Part shown: piece by piece, positions 53,262-64,000 of the stretch
Numbering within the stretch: the stretch's first letter is position 1
Layout: every line of letters starts with the position of its first letter
DNA from: Coprinellus micaceus
Taxonomy: Eukaryota; Basidiomycota; Agaricomycetes; Agaricales; Psathyrellaceae
Reading direction: 5' to 3'
Assembly (NCBI GenBank): GCA_951394405.1
Contig: OX596342.1
Coordinates: 1,302,001-1,366,000 of the forward strand
DNA: 64,000 nucleotides
Notes under the pieces: model-generated
Told to the model about the DNA's origin: nothing
The model's database searches: none
Seen by the model: the letters and a program-made list of their open reading frames with translations, nothing else
Made by a program: the position numbers and the translations under genes

Positions 53262-54148
53262 TAGTGAGGTGCATGGGCTCGTCGCCTGCAAACAGGGAGA
53301 TAACCATTACATCTCGATCCTCAATCAAATCTCGACGGTAAGTCGGACGAAGGACGTCCAATCTCTTATTTATATAAGCCATGACCTGGGGGAGGGTTCC
53401 TGGTTCAGTAGGGGGGACCATGCAGGTCCACTTAGGATGACGGGGCAAACCCCACACCGCAGTACCTTCTTTGTCATGTGCAGAAGGAGCGTGGGGAATG
53501 AGCCTCCACGGAGGCTCTTGTAGGAATACAATATCCAACGATTTACATTGAGTTTTGAGTAATACAACAAGAGAGTCCCAAGACTTCGCAACATTGAAAC
53601 AAAGAACCCTAATCTTCCGTAATGTTGTACTAGACATTAGGAAGGACTGGGTTAGATTGAAGCCTGCCACAATCTTGACGATCATGTACCTGCTTGTTGA
53701 GTGTGTCTATCTGGGCGCAGTTGAACCTCACGTACCAGAATGGACAGTTTGACGACTCGGCGTCGTGGCCCTCCTTCCTGTAGTTGATACAACATACATG
53801 ATGGGGGCAAGTAAGAATCTCCTCCGCAGTGGGAGGGATTGGCTTTCAGAGTTGCTTGGGCTTGCCCTTGCAACAGCTTGCATGGTGGCGATGCTCGTCC
53901 CGAGTATGAGACTCGCTGCAGATGGGGCACCTGTGACGGGTCCGGCACATGAAGTCAGGGTGTCCCCACTTGCAGCAATTCTCACAGAAGGGGACACCGG
54001 GTTGACGAGGAGTGGACCTGATGAGGCACTTCCTGCTGAGGATGTTGATGGTCTTGTTGTTCAAGGCCTTCGCGCGGGTCCCTGCTTGGGAGTCCCAGAT
54101 ATTGAAGTAAACCATCACCGAGGTGGAGTTCTTCGATTCAGAGTTGAT
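53262..54148 (-). pseudogene. LINE fragment O (alpha family): start of ORF2 and end of ORF1
   Basis: Minus strand. Partial endonuclease (MSSTTLRKIRVLCFN from ATG 53637, LQEPPWR, up to VISLFAGDEPMHL), cut by the N tail. Upstream is the C-terminal part of ORF1 with CENCCKWGHPDFMC and CPICSESHTRDEH knuckles, then a stop after GKPKQL and a frameshift before the last knuckle. ORF1 is cut at 54148 by Q. It is degraded; no catalytic potential. Confidence 0.85.
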
Positions 54149-57100
54149 CCAGCGCTTCTTGATCTCTTACCACCACCTTCCTAATCGGGCCGACCAATCT
54201 CCACACTCGCAACATCTCTACCCCGTCGACTGGAAGGTGTACCGCCGACTGCTAGGCTGGTATACAACCACCGAGGGCATCACTGATGTCCTCAATGAAG
54301 AAAAAATCCGCCGCACGCCGGGAGAAGTCGTCCCCACCGGGCAACCGATCCCGCACGTCGTCCTGAGATCCCAGCCACCAGGCTTCCTCTACACCGAGGC
54401 CCCATTCGTGGGCAGCCGCTATGCACTCCAACAGGGACCTATCCCAGGCCCCTCAATCCACCTCGTTAGGGCCGCAAGCCCGCGAACAATACACGCCAGA
54501 CGTGCCCACCCTTCAGGGTGTGCATGGACCACCTCAAACATCGACGAGCACCGAAGCCCAGAGCAACGATGACCCGTTGAACATTAGCGGAGGGGGTATG
54601 GAGGACCAGAGCGCCCGCTCTGCCACTGTTCCACCGTCCACAGTCTACAGGGAGAAGGATGGGAGCGAGGATGACGACAAGAGTGACGAGGAGGAGGTGA
54701 GTCTTGGCTCGGAAGCGACCAGGACCCTGTTTCCCACCCTGGCACCCTCCAGCACCCTCACACTAGAAGACGCCATCTCCTCCCTCAACCGAGCCGCCGA
54801 GTTCTTCCTCAGACAGGATCCTCCCGCTGGGGAAGACGACACGCTCAAAACTCTATGGTTAATGCTGGACTGGGTCGACGCCGCCATCCAAGGCTCTGCC
54901 TGAAAGAAAGCGTTCAAATCCTTTGAGGACAACAACATGGTGACCCCACCTGGCACTCGCCCTCCCTCTCCCCACAACCTGGCTACCCCCGCGCCCAGAG
55001 GATCCGATCCCCTCCGATTCAGTTCGGAAGGATCCCTCCCTTCGGGCGTGGAGATTGCGAGGATCCTCTAGTCAGCCGACCGGCTGGTGACACCGCCCAC
55101 GACGTCCTGCTCAACCCGATGCAGGTTGAGGATGTCGAGGACAGCATGTACGCCTCGGAACCTGCCGTCGGGAACTGGGCCTCTCACGTCGAGCAGATGA
55201 ACGTTGAGGATGTAAGTGTCCTGGCCGACATCATGCATACCGTCCCATCCACGCATCCCCAAGGGGACACGACCACCGACTGGGCGGCACTAGCTCAGCA
55301 GCAGCAGCAGGCAGAGGCCAGCCAGTGGGCGCCACCTTTGCTGTCCCCGCAGGCTCGGCTCCTGCAGCAGCAGCAGCAAGTGCTCGTGCCCCGTGGTTGG
55401 GGAGGAGGAGGAGGTGAGCCGGCGCAAGCCCCTCCCTCGTCTTCGCAACTCCCTGCATCTCATCCCAGGCTCGGCACCCTGCCAGCTGGGTACACATCCT
55501 GGGACGTGTACGCAACCTCGATCTCTGCGACGATCCGTGCGGCTGTCAAGGAGAAATCGAAGGAAGAGGTGCGCCCCTCCACATCTATGCAGCAACCTGG
55601 CCCACCACCAGGAGGCCACCCCACCTGGGACTCGTACCGGCTCGCCGTGGGCGTCAAGCTTCATGAGAAGCTTCGTGACACCGCCCCGCCCGATGCAAGT
55701 GCCCGTGCATCCGACTTTGGTCACCAGACCAATAAAGACCGTTCGTCTGTCCTCAAGCCCAAGAAGAGGAAGAAGGCAGGCAAGCGTCTCCCTACTGGCT
55801 TGCCCATCCCAGTGGACCAGAACCCCATCCCGGAACGTCCTGCCCCTGTGGAGGAACGACCCGAAGATTCTCGGAACGCTCAGGAACCGGCCCCACCCAG
55901 CCCAAACCCGAGCCTTCCGTTCTCTGCGGCTACACGGAAGCGTGTGCATGATGGAGGCCCGAGGCCGCAGCCTAAGGCTCCCACTGTCCCCTTCCAGAGA
56001 GTCGGCCTTCCGGTCGGCCCTCAGAAGCCCATTCCTAAACCCGCGGCCCTCAGGCCATGGAACATGGTTGCCAAGGGAGGCAAGATGAAACCGAATTACG
56101 TTGAGGCTGCTGTCACCTGGGGGCGGGCTCAACCTGATCTATCTCCGATGCAGATCACCAAGATTATCAATGGCGGACCTGTCCCTCCCCTTCCTCAGGC
56201 TAACCCTCCTCTGATCTCTGCTGGCCCCGTCTTGAGTGGGAAGAAGCAGAAGAAGAAGACGGTTATCCCTGCATCTACGACCAAAGGCCCACCTCACACA
56301 CAGATCATGGTCTTGTTCAACCAGAAGGATGGTCGGATCCCCACCATGGACGGCGCGTTCACCATGGCAGGTATGAATGACATCCTTCAGCAGGCCGGAT
56401 CTACCCTCCAAGTCCTATCTGGCAGCCAGGCCTATGGGGGCTGGAGCCTTCGAACGACGGACGTTCTGACTGAGTGCAACTTGAATGCCGTGCGAGGGTG
56501 GATCACCCAAGTAATCCCAGACTGGTCCCGCGATCTGTGGGTCGGTCTTCCTCAGTCCACCAGCTATCTCGCAATATATGGTGTTCCTAAATACTGTGTT
56601 GGGGGGAATCCTATGATTTTCTCCGACATCGACAGTGCGTTCAAGGCCTCGCCCTTGAAGCCGCATTACATCACGACAGCCCCTCCCCGGGTCGTCAACT
56701 CTGAATTGAAGAACTCCACCTTGGTGACGGTTTACTTCAATATCTGGGACTCCCAAGCAGGGACACGCGCGAAGGCCTTGAACAACAAGACCATCAACAT
56801 CTTTGGCAGGTCGTGCCTCATCAGGTCCACCCCTCGCCACCCTGGTGTCCCTTTTGCAAGAACTGTTGCAAGTGGGGGCACGCTGACTTTATGTGCCGGA
56901 CCCGTCGCAGGTGCCCTATCTGCGGTGAGTCTCAAACTCGGGAGGAGCATCGTCACCATGCAAGCTGCTGCAAGGGCAAGCCCAAGCAGACCCCATATCC
57001 TATCCCCCCCACTGCGGAGGAGATCAAATCCTGCCCCCATTGTGTACGTTGCATCAACTGCAGGAAGGAGGGCCACGACGCTGAGTCGTCGAAATGTCCG

Positions 57101-57275
57101 TTCTGGTATGCGAGGTTCGACCACGCCCAGATTGACTCTCTCAATAAGCAGGTACATGATCGTCAAGATCGTGGACGGCTTCAATCTAACCCAGTCCTTC
57201 CGAATGTTTAGTACAACATTACAGAAGATTAGGGTTATCTCTTTCAATATTGCTAAGTCGCCAAACGACCTTGTG
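54149..57275 (+). mobile_element. LINE copy Q (alpha family), 3'-truncated and degraded
   Basis: Plus strand. It starts near the alpha 5' terminus CGCTTCTTGATCTCTTACCAC at 54153. It has a 5' UTR to 54285, ORF1, and only the first 24 codons of ORF2 (57204-57275). Loss of the 3' end is not the usual LINE truncation and implies later deletion or recombination. Confidence 0.88.
54286..57211 (+). pseudogene. ORF1 of LINE Q, multiply broken
   Basis: ATG 54286 (MSSMKKKSAARREK). CGA to TGA at 54364-54366. TGG to TGA at 54901-54903 followed by a frame change before about 55119. A 1-nt deletion near 56853 in front of the first knuckle. Separate frames still show the core (SGSQAYGGWSLRTTDV, YFNIWDSQAGTRAK) and knuckles (CKNCCKWGHADFMC, CPICGESQTREEH, CINCRKEGHDAESSKC). 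The TAG at 57209-57211 overlaps the ORF2 ATG 57204 (ATGTTTAG). Not functional. Confidence 0.88.
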
Positions 57276-57782
57276 GTGAACGCAGAAACAACAACGAAGG
57301 AGGTCTTCAGAGCGTGGGGCTCATAACTTGTTGAAAGTGTAACTGGGGGCAGGGACATTGAAGCCTCTAGGTCAGAGTACTGAACTAAGGGGCCTCAGGG
57401 CAATACATGGAGTGTTCACATGGTGGAATAGCAGCCCGGGATATAGACCCCACCAAAAAAAAAAAAAAAAAAAAACACTTACACATGTTCTCCATGTACC
57501 CCAACTCCGTTCTAATCTCCTATCATGCCTTTACCTCACTTGGTGCTGCGGTTTCTCCATCCTCATCAACTCAGCCTTCATGCACTTCATGCGTAGCGGT
57601 ATGACGCTGTTTCGAGCTTGAATCACGTCCAACAACGCTGCCTTCATCGATGGAGCTACTCAAACGGCTGTAGAGTCTGCGAATGCCCTCACAACATGTC
57701 CCCTTGACCTCCAGCTCTGGCATGAACGTCTCTGCCACCACAACACCACTGACATTTTGAAACTCATCTCTGGCGGTCTGGC
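57276..57782 (+). mobile_element. Ty1/copia-like remnants: LTR fragment and pol pre-integrase piece
   Basis: 57329-57416 matches the first 88 bp of solo LTR 1. 57276-57328 is unassigned and may be the internal end before an LTR. An A run follows at about 57455-57474. 57478-57782 is one plus frame with VLHVPQLRSNLLSCLYLT, a TGA at 57619-57621, then LWHERLCHHNTTDILKL. That pattern is typical of the GAG-pre-integrase zinc region of copia pol. LTR and pol pieces are in an order that suggests rearrangement. The poly(T) of LINE P cuts the right side. Confidence 0.72.
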
Positions 57783-58233
57783 TTTTTTTTTTTTTTTTTG
57801 AATTCAGTTTTTATATACCAGGGCACACAGGCAGTCCGGTTGCTACCTAATACACAAAGTATTTCTACAATACATACAACTAACAGTTGAGAAAGTACGC
57901 ATAAACACAGTGATAGGGCGAAACATAGGACTCCCCCAAAGCAAAGTCCAAGACTCATGTGCGAAGCCTCGGTAGGTGACGCCAGAAGGATAAGCTTTTA
58001 TCGCGGTACCCTCCCCAAGACTTAGCCGACCGGCTACTAAGCCAACGTGTTTCGATCCAGGCTCCCAGGGGGTTCCCTACACCCCCTGGCAGGCACCTCT
58101 GTAGAAGCACCCAACTTAGTCCAGCGTTCATCTGCAATCAGTTGTAGGGACTGACACGTCAGGCCGGCTACTGAGTCCTACACACATTGACTGTTGGCCT
58201 TTACAGCCTGGTCCAGGAAGGGCTGCAAGCCAC

Positions 58234-59484
58234 TCATCCAATACCCACTGGCGGTGGGTGATGATATTGGAACCCGAAAGCAAAGGCGGGCGGGTTCTCC
58301 ATCAAGAATCCGATGAACTCTCGCAAAAAGTGGGGAATCTGGTCGAGAGTTTCAAGCACTCCGCAGTGCGTGAATATATGATGCCAGGTTTGCGTCAGGT
58401 GACCACACTCACATTCATGAGTGTCATGGCCTGGAATATTAAACCGTCGATAGTACTCGCCTATTGGGGCATGATTGAGAACGGCTCTTGTTGGAAGACA
58501 ATGCTCATGTCAACTCTATCTCTACAAAGAATACCTCTATTTCAAATGTTTTATTTATCTTCTATTGTTCTACAGAGAACAACAACCACCTTGTATTATT
58601 CCCATTATACTCACACTTATTGTTCTCTTATCTTTATCTCCATTCACTGCTATTGTTCTCTACTTATGGAACATCTATTGTTCTTTCTTATTGTTCCGCA
58701 TATAGGTTATCTATTGTTCTCTACAGTATATAGTCCACACTGTAAGTGGGTGAGTCCCCATTGAACTCTCCCCACTTACAGGTGCGTATCTTGTATACCC
58801 TACTTACTTTCAATCTAACATCGAACTCTCCCCACTTACAGTGGGTCATACTTGCATCGTTCTACAGCTCTGGCAAAATGAGCGCAGAGTATATTGTCCT
58901 CATTGACATTATGTAGCCACGTACCTCCATTGATGTACGTGGGACAAAGAGGCTTCCCCTTGGGGTTGCCGAACACCAGGAACTGGTGTCTGAGATAGTC
59001 AGGGTCATGGGCCAAAGTGGTCCACACATCCAACGCCAAGTCAGTGATGTGCTTGCGCACACCATCCAATGAAGTTTCCGGCCTCTCTCCCAGAATGATG
59101 GAAGGAAGGCTGTGAGCACAGAGATGTGCCTGATATTGAATCCCCCACTCCAACTTGGAGGGGACCTCAACGAACATAACCTTGCGATCGGGGAACCCCA
59201 ATAACCAGGCGGCAAGCTTCTGACAAACGGTAAGTGAATGAGCCTGTCCTGAGTGGACAGACAGATCTACTGCTCATTTTGCCATGGCAATAGAGTCGGT
59301 GAAGGTAACTATCCGGTCGCAGTCCTCGAGGGACGAACCCTTAAGGACTGCATTCCGGATTGCAAAGAGCTCGGCGTCAGATGCCAGCACCTTGCCTGCT
59401 GCCCAAGCAGACGAGCCAGAGAGATCGATCAGGCCTTCAAAGACGAAGGCTGCAGTCACATGATGCCTGGTTGATGTTTTGGGG
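58234..59484 (-). pseudogene. ORF2 fragment of LINE P: RNase H and terminal knuckle, split by solo LTR 2
   Basis: Minus strand from VPKTSTRH near 59484, through SDAELFAI and IVTFTDSIAMAK. CGA to TGA at 59274-59276. The same frame continues to 58872, skips LTR 2 and one TSD copy, and ends at TGA 58234-58236. The frame across the LTR is preserved. Only the RNase H end is present. Confidence 0.86.
58489..58866. mobile_element. Solo LTR 2, 378 bp
   Basis: It starts TGTTGGAAGACAAT and ends CGTTCTACA, with the 5-bp TSD GCTCT at 58484-58488 and 58867-58871. The empty site exists in beta copies J and M2. The sequence is T-rich and contains the repeated word GAACTCTCCCCACTTACA. It does not match LTR 1, so it is a second LTR family. 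Small ORFs inside are not credible genes. Confidence 0.85.
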
Positions 59485-59985
59485 AATTCAAAACTCAGTA
59501 TATGCCACCTGTAGTTTTGGCTGTAAGAAATGGTGACCTAAAATGCAGATTAATTTTATCTTTCCTACAGTTGTCACCAGTTATCATAACACTCATATCA
59601 GACCCTGAATGCAAATATAGTAACAAATCAAATTGACACCAGTCTCTTGATTTTGAATCAGCCTGACATCATATCTTGTAAACAAGTAAGATAGTATTTT
59701 TTTTTCAGTATTTTTTTTTTTGCGATTTTTCCAGAAATCATGTGATGGAATAAGATCACATGTCAAATTTGTCATCATAATGATGATGTCATACTTCCCA
59801 AACAAGAATGATGGGAATTTTTTCAGTATTTCTTCCGATTTTTCCGAAATTAATGTGACAGAATGATACCATATGTCAAAATAGCACAGCCACAGTGTCC
59901 CATACCCACACTTTTGCCCAGCTTGGGCTATTGGTCCCCACTGGGACTCCACTGCAGTCCAATTTGTCTTGTACCCATCCGTTTT
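59485..59985. mobile_element. MITE-like fragment T3, same family as T1 and T2
   Basis: The AT-rich core matches T2: CAGTTGTCACCAGTTATCAT, CTGAATGCAAATATAGTAAC, GTCATACTTCCCAAACAAG, AATAGCACAGCCACAG. A single subterminal-type word (CTCCACTGCAGTCCAAT) remains at the right. Both termini are missing. No gene. Confidence 0.72.
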
Positions 59986-60216
59986 TGGATGTGACCTCAA
60001 AGAGCCGCGCCTGAGGACGCTGTCACACCATCAATGTCTGGTGCATTTGGCCCCTGTGACACTACTAGCCGTCACAGTCACGCCCAAGCGCCAGCGAAAC
60101 GTGATCCGGCGCGTTGCGTCTCTCTTCGTTTATGCCACCATGACCGATTCAACAATGACTGATCGGCCCTCTGCGTATATAATACACCTTCCTTACTTGC
60201 TCTGTAACATCCTACG
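59986..60216 (+). promoter_or_regulatory. Upstream region and TATA box of the RecQ-like gene
   Basis: This is GC-richer than the repeats to its left. It has TATATAA at 60176-60182, 35 bp before the ATG at 60217, and several GTCACA/TGTGAC words between about 60020 and 60085. TATA so close to the ATG implies a very short 5' UTR. No binding protein can be named. Confidence 0.5.
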
Positions 60217-62762
60217 ATGCTGAATACACCGATTACAGACAGCACGCACACTCGTTCAAAAGAACTGAGCTACAAGAACCTTCAAGCAGCTCGAGAAGAG
60301 CATGAGGTTAATGGCTACGATTCGGCGGAAGATAGGGCGGTTATGGCGAGGGCTTTTGAGGAAGGGTTTGGTGGTCCTGCCCATGACTGGCAGTTGGATG
60401 TGGGTGAGGCGATCTGCCTCAAGCTGGATTCCGTGTTGATAGCAGGCACTGGGGAAGGGAAGACCATTCCCTACATGCTCCCACTTCTGAGGAATAAGAA
60501 GCACAAGGCTCTTATCCTCTCGCCGTTGAAGGTGCTGCAGGAGGATCAGGTGCGAAGGTTTCGTGAGATGGGGATTGAGGCTGCGGCTGTGAATGGAGAC
60601 ACCTGGTCTCCAAAGCTGAAGAGGGTATGTCCTTCCTCGTACCTTCTCTTAACTGTCCTGACTGGTGATAGATGCTCGAAAATGGGCAAATCCAGGCCAT
60701 ATTCGCATCCCCAGAAATGTGCCTTCAGCATCCCAACTTCCGAGCCTACCTGAGTGATGCATCCATGTCCCAAGAACTCACGATGGTTGTTGTTGATGAA
60801 GCGCACTGCATCTCCCAATGGGGAGGTGAATTCCGGAAGGACTATGCCAACCTCGACCGTCTCCGAGCGTTCTTCCCCACCCATGTCCCCTTCTTGGTTG
60901 CCTCTGCAACTCTCACACCGAGCGCCTTACGCGACATTCAAACCAACCTGAATATCCAACTCGACAAGGCCTTCTTCTTGAATCTCGGAAATGACCGCCC
61001 CAACGTTACCATGTCCGTTCAATATATCAAATCACCCACCGACTACTACGCCCTTCTCCCTCTCCTGAAGACAACCGACGGTGCACCCTCCACCTCCGCT
61101 CAGCTGCGGAAGACCATTGTCTTCGTGAACACGGTTGCTTCTGCCCAGAAGTGTGCCTGCTTTATAAAGTCACAGCTCCCCATTCACCTCCGACCCTACG
61201 TCGACGTGCTTCACTCCCTACGCACCCGTCGTTCAAAACGAAGAGCCATGAAGAAATTCAAGAAGAACAACGTTCGAATACTGATCGCGACCGAAGCTGC
61301 TGGCATGGTATGTATTCATCTTTCCCTGCAAAACTTTGTACTGATGAATTCTTCAATCCAGGGTGCTGACATTCCCAATATCAAGCAGGTCATTCAACTT
61401 GGCGTACCCGCCTCCCTTACTGTATGGATTCAACGTGCCGGTCAGGCAGGACGTTCAAGGCACATTCAAGCACAGGCAATCCTCCTGATCGAACTGTCTG
61501 TGTTCCAAGTTGTGAAGCGAGCCGATGGTGAAGATGACCCTGGAGGCCTGGATGATGATGGGGACGAGACGATGACTGAGTATCGGAAGAAGGTGGAGGA
61601 GGTGTTGAGGTGTTGGATTGAGATGGAGGGGTGCCGCCGCGATGTCATGGACAAGTACTTTGGATGTCCGGAATGGACGAGGAAGGGTATGTAGCCTATA
61701 CCTTTATCAACAAAGCCATCTAACTTTACCCAGCCCCTACTGGTAGTTGCTGTGATAACTGTAGTGAAGAGCGACCCACCCCTCCAACGATATCTCTTCC
61801 ACCGCCCCCTCCATCACCTCTCTTACTACCTCCAGAACGCCCTCACACTCCTGAGCATTCATCATCGCCACCAGGCAGTGCCCCGGGTTCCCCCAACAAA
61901 AATGGAAAGCGGCCGATGCAACCAAAGCCACATCCCATGTTCGCCAATGCACCACCTGCCGACGAGGTAACAAAACCAAAGAAGCGACAGAAGGACCGCC
62001 TGCACAAGGCAAAGAAGGCCCTGATTTTGTTCCGGTTCCTTGCAAAGGCCCGCTACCTGCCCCCAACATCATTTATCGCGTCGGTCATCTTTCCTGACCG
62101 AATCCTCAATGCCCTTGCTGCGAACATTAACATCAAGACACCACAAGACCTGGAGGAAGCTGCAGGATTGCAGTGGGTGTTCGTGGGATGGAAGGTTCAA
62201 TCGAGAGGAACTCCAGGGAGTGGCAGTGGGAACAGTGAGGTTGCCATTGGTGCGACGCTGTTTGACGAGGCATTGAATGTTGTTCAAGCCCTGGACAGTG
62301 AGTGGGAAGAGGTGAGGAATGCGGTCAAGAGGGCTCGGACTGAGAAGGTACATGCAGAAGCGGAGAGGAAGCGTATAGCTGCTCAGGAGAGAGCTCAGGA
62401 GAAGGTGGAGCATGATCGGATAGCACAGGAGCAGTGGGAACAAGCAGCTCGATTCAGAGAGCAGCTCGAGGAGCAGCGGCTTGCCGAGCAGGTTGCCCCT
62501 GGTTTCCGTGAGTTCGATTCAAGCTCTAGCCCAACTCCATGGGCTGCACCGACTGAGGCGCCCATGGTGTTCAATACGAGGTACGTTCCGAGTTACCCAG
62601 CAATCTATTTCCTATCTACTGTTGGATTTATACTCTGTCTATTCTAGTTCCATGTCCAGATGCCTGTCACGCCAACTCCAGCACAACCAAAGCCCCATCG
62701 CAGTTGGCATCAGCACGATGGAAAAGAAAATGTGCCCCCTCCTACCTCTGCTGACCTGCTGA
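60217..62762 (+). CDS. RecQ-family ATP-dependent DNA helicase, five exons
   Basis: Proposed exons are 60217-60624, 60672-61307, 61362-61686, 61734-62580 and 62648-62762, giving about 776 residues. Introns of 47-67 nt have GTATGT or GTACGT donors and AG acceptors. Motifs in order: AGTGEGKT (Walker A, ~residue 78), LSPLKVLQEDQ (Ia), VDEAHCISQWG (II, typical RecQ), SATLTPSALRDI (III), KTIVFVNT (IV), ILIATEAAGM/GADIPNIKQVIQLG (V, across intron 2), WIQRAGQAGRS (VI). A RecQ zinc-binding set follows, CRRDVMDKYFG...CCDNC, joined across intron 3. A Pro-rich linker and a charged coiled coil (about 62300-62500) come after. It unwinds DNA 3' to 5'. The last exon is uncertain: another frame from 62660 also looks protein-like. 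Telomere-linked helicases are a possible relation. Confidence 0.82.
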
Positions 62763-62820
62763 CAACCGCCCCTGTGAAAACCAAGATTCTGGCGCGCCCC
62801 AAACCTCCCGCGAAGCGTAA

Positions 62821-64000
62821 TCAATCAACGTCCATGGCTGGCTCAGCCTCCACCACGGACGATCTGTTCCGCTCACTTGCCAATGACCTGTTCATGGTGT
62901 GTAGATGCTCCGCCAGGTTTTCGAGTGTCCCTTCAACGTCCGCAACACCCTCCGTGATAGCCTCGTCCTCAGAATTGGCCTCATCATCTTCGGTGTCGAG
63001 CTCCGTCCATTCCTCTGCCAACAATCTCTCAAATGCACGTCCATCATCCCACCTGGCCAATAAGTGAGTCGCGCACAGCTTGTACGCCCCATCGCTAACG
63101 AAGTCCTTGGCCTGATCCTTCAGGTTGCTCCAGTGCTTCCGACCACTACGAAGCTCATGAAGTCGCGCCGTAGCATAGCTCTTCTGCAGCTTCTCGATGT
63201 CCTTCTCCCGGCTGGGGACCGTATGTTTCTTGCCCCGAACCAGTGTACCGGATTGTTGTTCAACAAAATTGATGATGTTTCGAATGATGGGGATGGCGGG
63301 GTGAAGTCTCTTGAGGTACGACCACTTGATATTTGGGCCCTCTGAGCGGTACGTAACCTTTATGTCCTTGATGTTCATTTCCTGGGCCTTGTCGATGGGG
63401 CACCATGTATGAGGCTTCCCTGAGAAGTTCACTAACCAGCAGTGGTGCTGAACGAAGTTTCTGAGCGAATGGTAAGCATCACGTTATGGAAGACTATCTG
63501 TTTGACTAACGCGAGCTCTTCAGGCCACTCACGATATAACCCCTGCATCAATTCCAGCACCTCCACCGCATACTTTCCATTCCCCCCACCAACAAACCGG
63601 AACAGGAGGCTTGGCAGCATTTCCTCGAGCATCCCAACATCACCATCTTTCACCGCCTGATCAAGCACAATAAAATGAAGGGCATCCCGACACCACATCA
63701 TCACCTGGCATCGCTGAGCGTCGGGATTAGGATCGGCATCCATAGCATCGAGTGCCCCAGATGATGCTCTTGTCTCCACAATTTCTGCCACATATTCCTT
63801 CAACTTCTCTGCTGAACATCCTCGCAGCTCAGCAAGTGAGTTGACACCTCCCACCTGAAGCCAGTCCTCTCGCAAATGAGCCTCGGCGATCTCGTATATG
63901 GCCTCCACAAGATCATGATGGAAGGGACCCTGGGTACGTACATTCTCCAACTTCTTCTTTCCCAGCAACTCGAATGCCTGTGCTAACCCACGCCCTCCTC
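62821..64000 (-). CDS. DUF6589-type protein, C-terminal part, runs off the right edge
   Basis: Minus strand, open at 64000. Exons appear to be 64000-63483 and 63447-62821 (stop), with a 35-nt intron 63448-63482 (GTGATG...TTCAG) that keeps the frame. Upstream residues include GLAQAFELLGKKKLENVRT and a helical segment. After the intron comes HCWLVNFSGKPHTWCPIDKAQEMNIKDIKVTY, the pattern I associate with fungal DUF6589, whose function is not known. Then GPNIKWSYLKRLHPAIP, and a basic helical part ending in an acidic tail. It is convergent with the RecQ-like gene, 58 bp between stops. The start is outside the window. The short intron could instead be a frameshift. Confidence 0.68.

Larger units (their letters stand above)
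57783..59484 (-). mobile_element. LINE copy P (beta family), 5'-truncated
   Basis: Poly(T) at 57783-57799, 3' UTR to 58233 (no gene), then the RNase H end of ORF2, cut at 59484 by MITE-like T3. Solo LTR 2 lies inside. No TSD was found for P. Confidence 0.88.

Noticed and set aside
58258..58764. 168-codon plus ORF crossing LTR 2
   Set aside because: It crosses the LTR/LINE junction and is antisense to RNase H; artefact.
62660..63067. Plus ORF starting MPVTPTPAQPKP as a separate gene
   Set aside because: Its second half is antisense to the acidic tail of the DUF6589-type gene. The first half may be an alternative last exon of the helicase, noted there.

Overview
The window is transposon-packed fungal DNA, most likely from an agaricomycete basidiomycete. 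The host genes at the right edge have introns of about 35-70 nt with GTATGT/GTACGT donors, and they belong to RecQ-helicase and DUF6589-type families that are common in mushroom genomes. About 59 of 64 kb is mobile DNA. I see three non-LTR (LINE) families, all with ORF1 (gag-like, three zinc knuckles) followed by ORF2 (APE endonuclease, reverse transcriptase, RNase H, terminal Cys/His knuckle), consistent with the Tad1/I group. I call them alpha (copies A, C, D, E, G, H, I, K, L, M, N, O, Q), beta (B, J, M2, P) and gamma (F).

Left part, 1-30,686: a clean Russian-doll nest whose order of insertion can be read from target-site duplications (TSDs). E (alpha, minus) was entered by A (alpha, minus). 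A was entered by B (beta, plus, 4,583-19,162, TSD 13 bp). B was entered by C (alpha, minus, 8,000-15,782, TSD 15 bp). C was entered by D, a 363-bp copy holding only a 3' UTR (TSD 13 bp). E's 5' UTR separately received F (gamma, 22,433-29,249), itself hit by G (3' UTR only), and H (5'-truncated alpha). Removing each insertion plus one TSD copy restores an exact multiple of three for ORF1 of A (901 codons), ORF2 of B (1294), ORF2 of C (1288, one TAG) and ORF1 of F (630). The reconstruction is therefore internally checked.

Middle, 30,687-47,598: a MITE-like fragment with subterminal repeats; alpha copy I with two internal deletions; beta copy J carrying a 1.05-kb tRNA-headed SINE with a 16-bp TSD; alpha copies K and L on either side of a 200-N assembly gap; and a 253-bp solo LTR in L.

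Right, 47,599-59,980: an older mosaic without clean boundaries. It holds alpha/beta chimera M-M2, a complete 992-bp MITE, truncated copies N, O and Q, Ty1/copia scraps, beta copy P with a 378-bp solo LTR, and a third MITE fragment.

Right edge, 59,986-64,000: a five-exon RecQ-type DNA helicase gene (plus) convergent with a DUF6589-type gene (minus, running off the window). These are the only likely host genes, unless they are themselves cargo of a repeat.

ORF1 and ORF2 of the LINEs always overlap at stop/start (TAATG, ATGA or an 8-nt ATGNNTAG overlap), which points to termination-reinitiation. Most nonsense mutations are CGA to TGA, a signature of CpG deamination. No rRNA gene, stand-alone tRNA gene or CRISPR array was seen.
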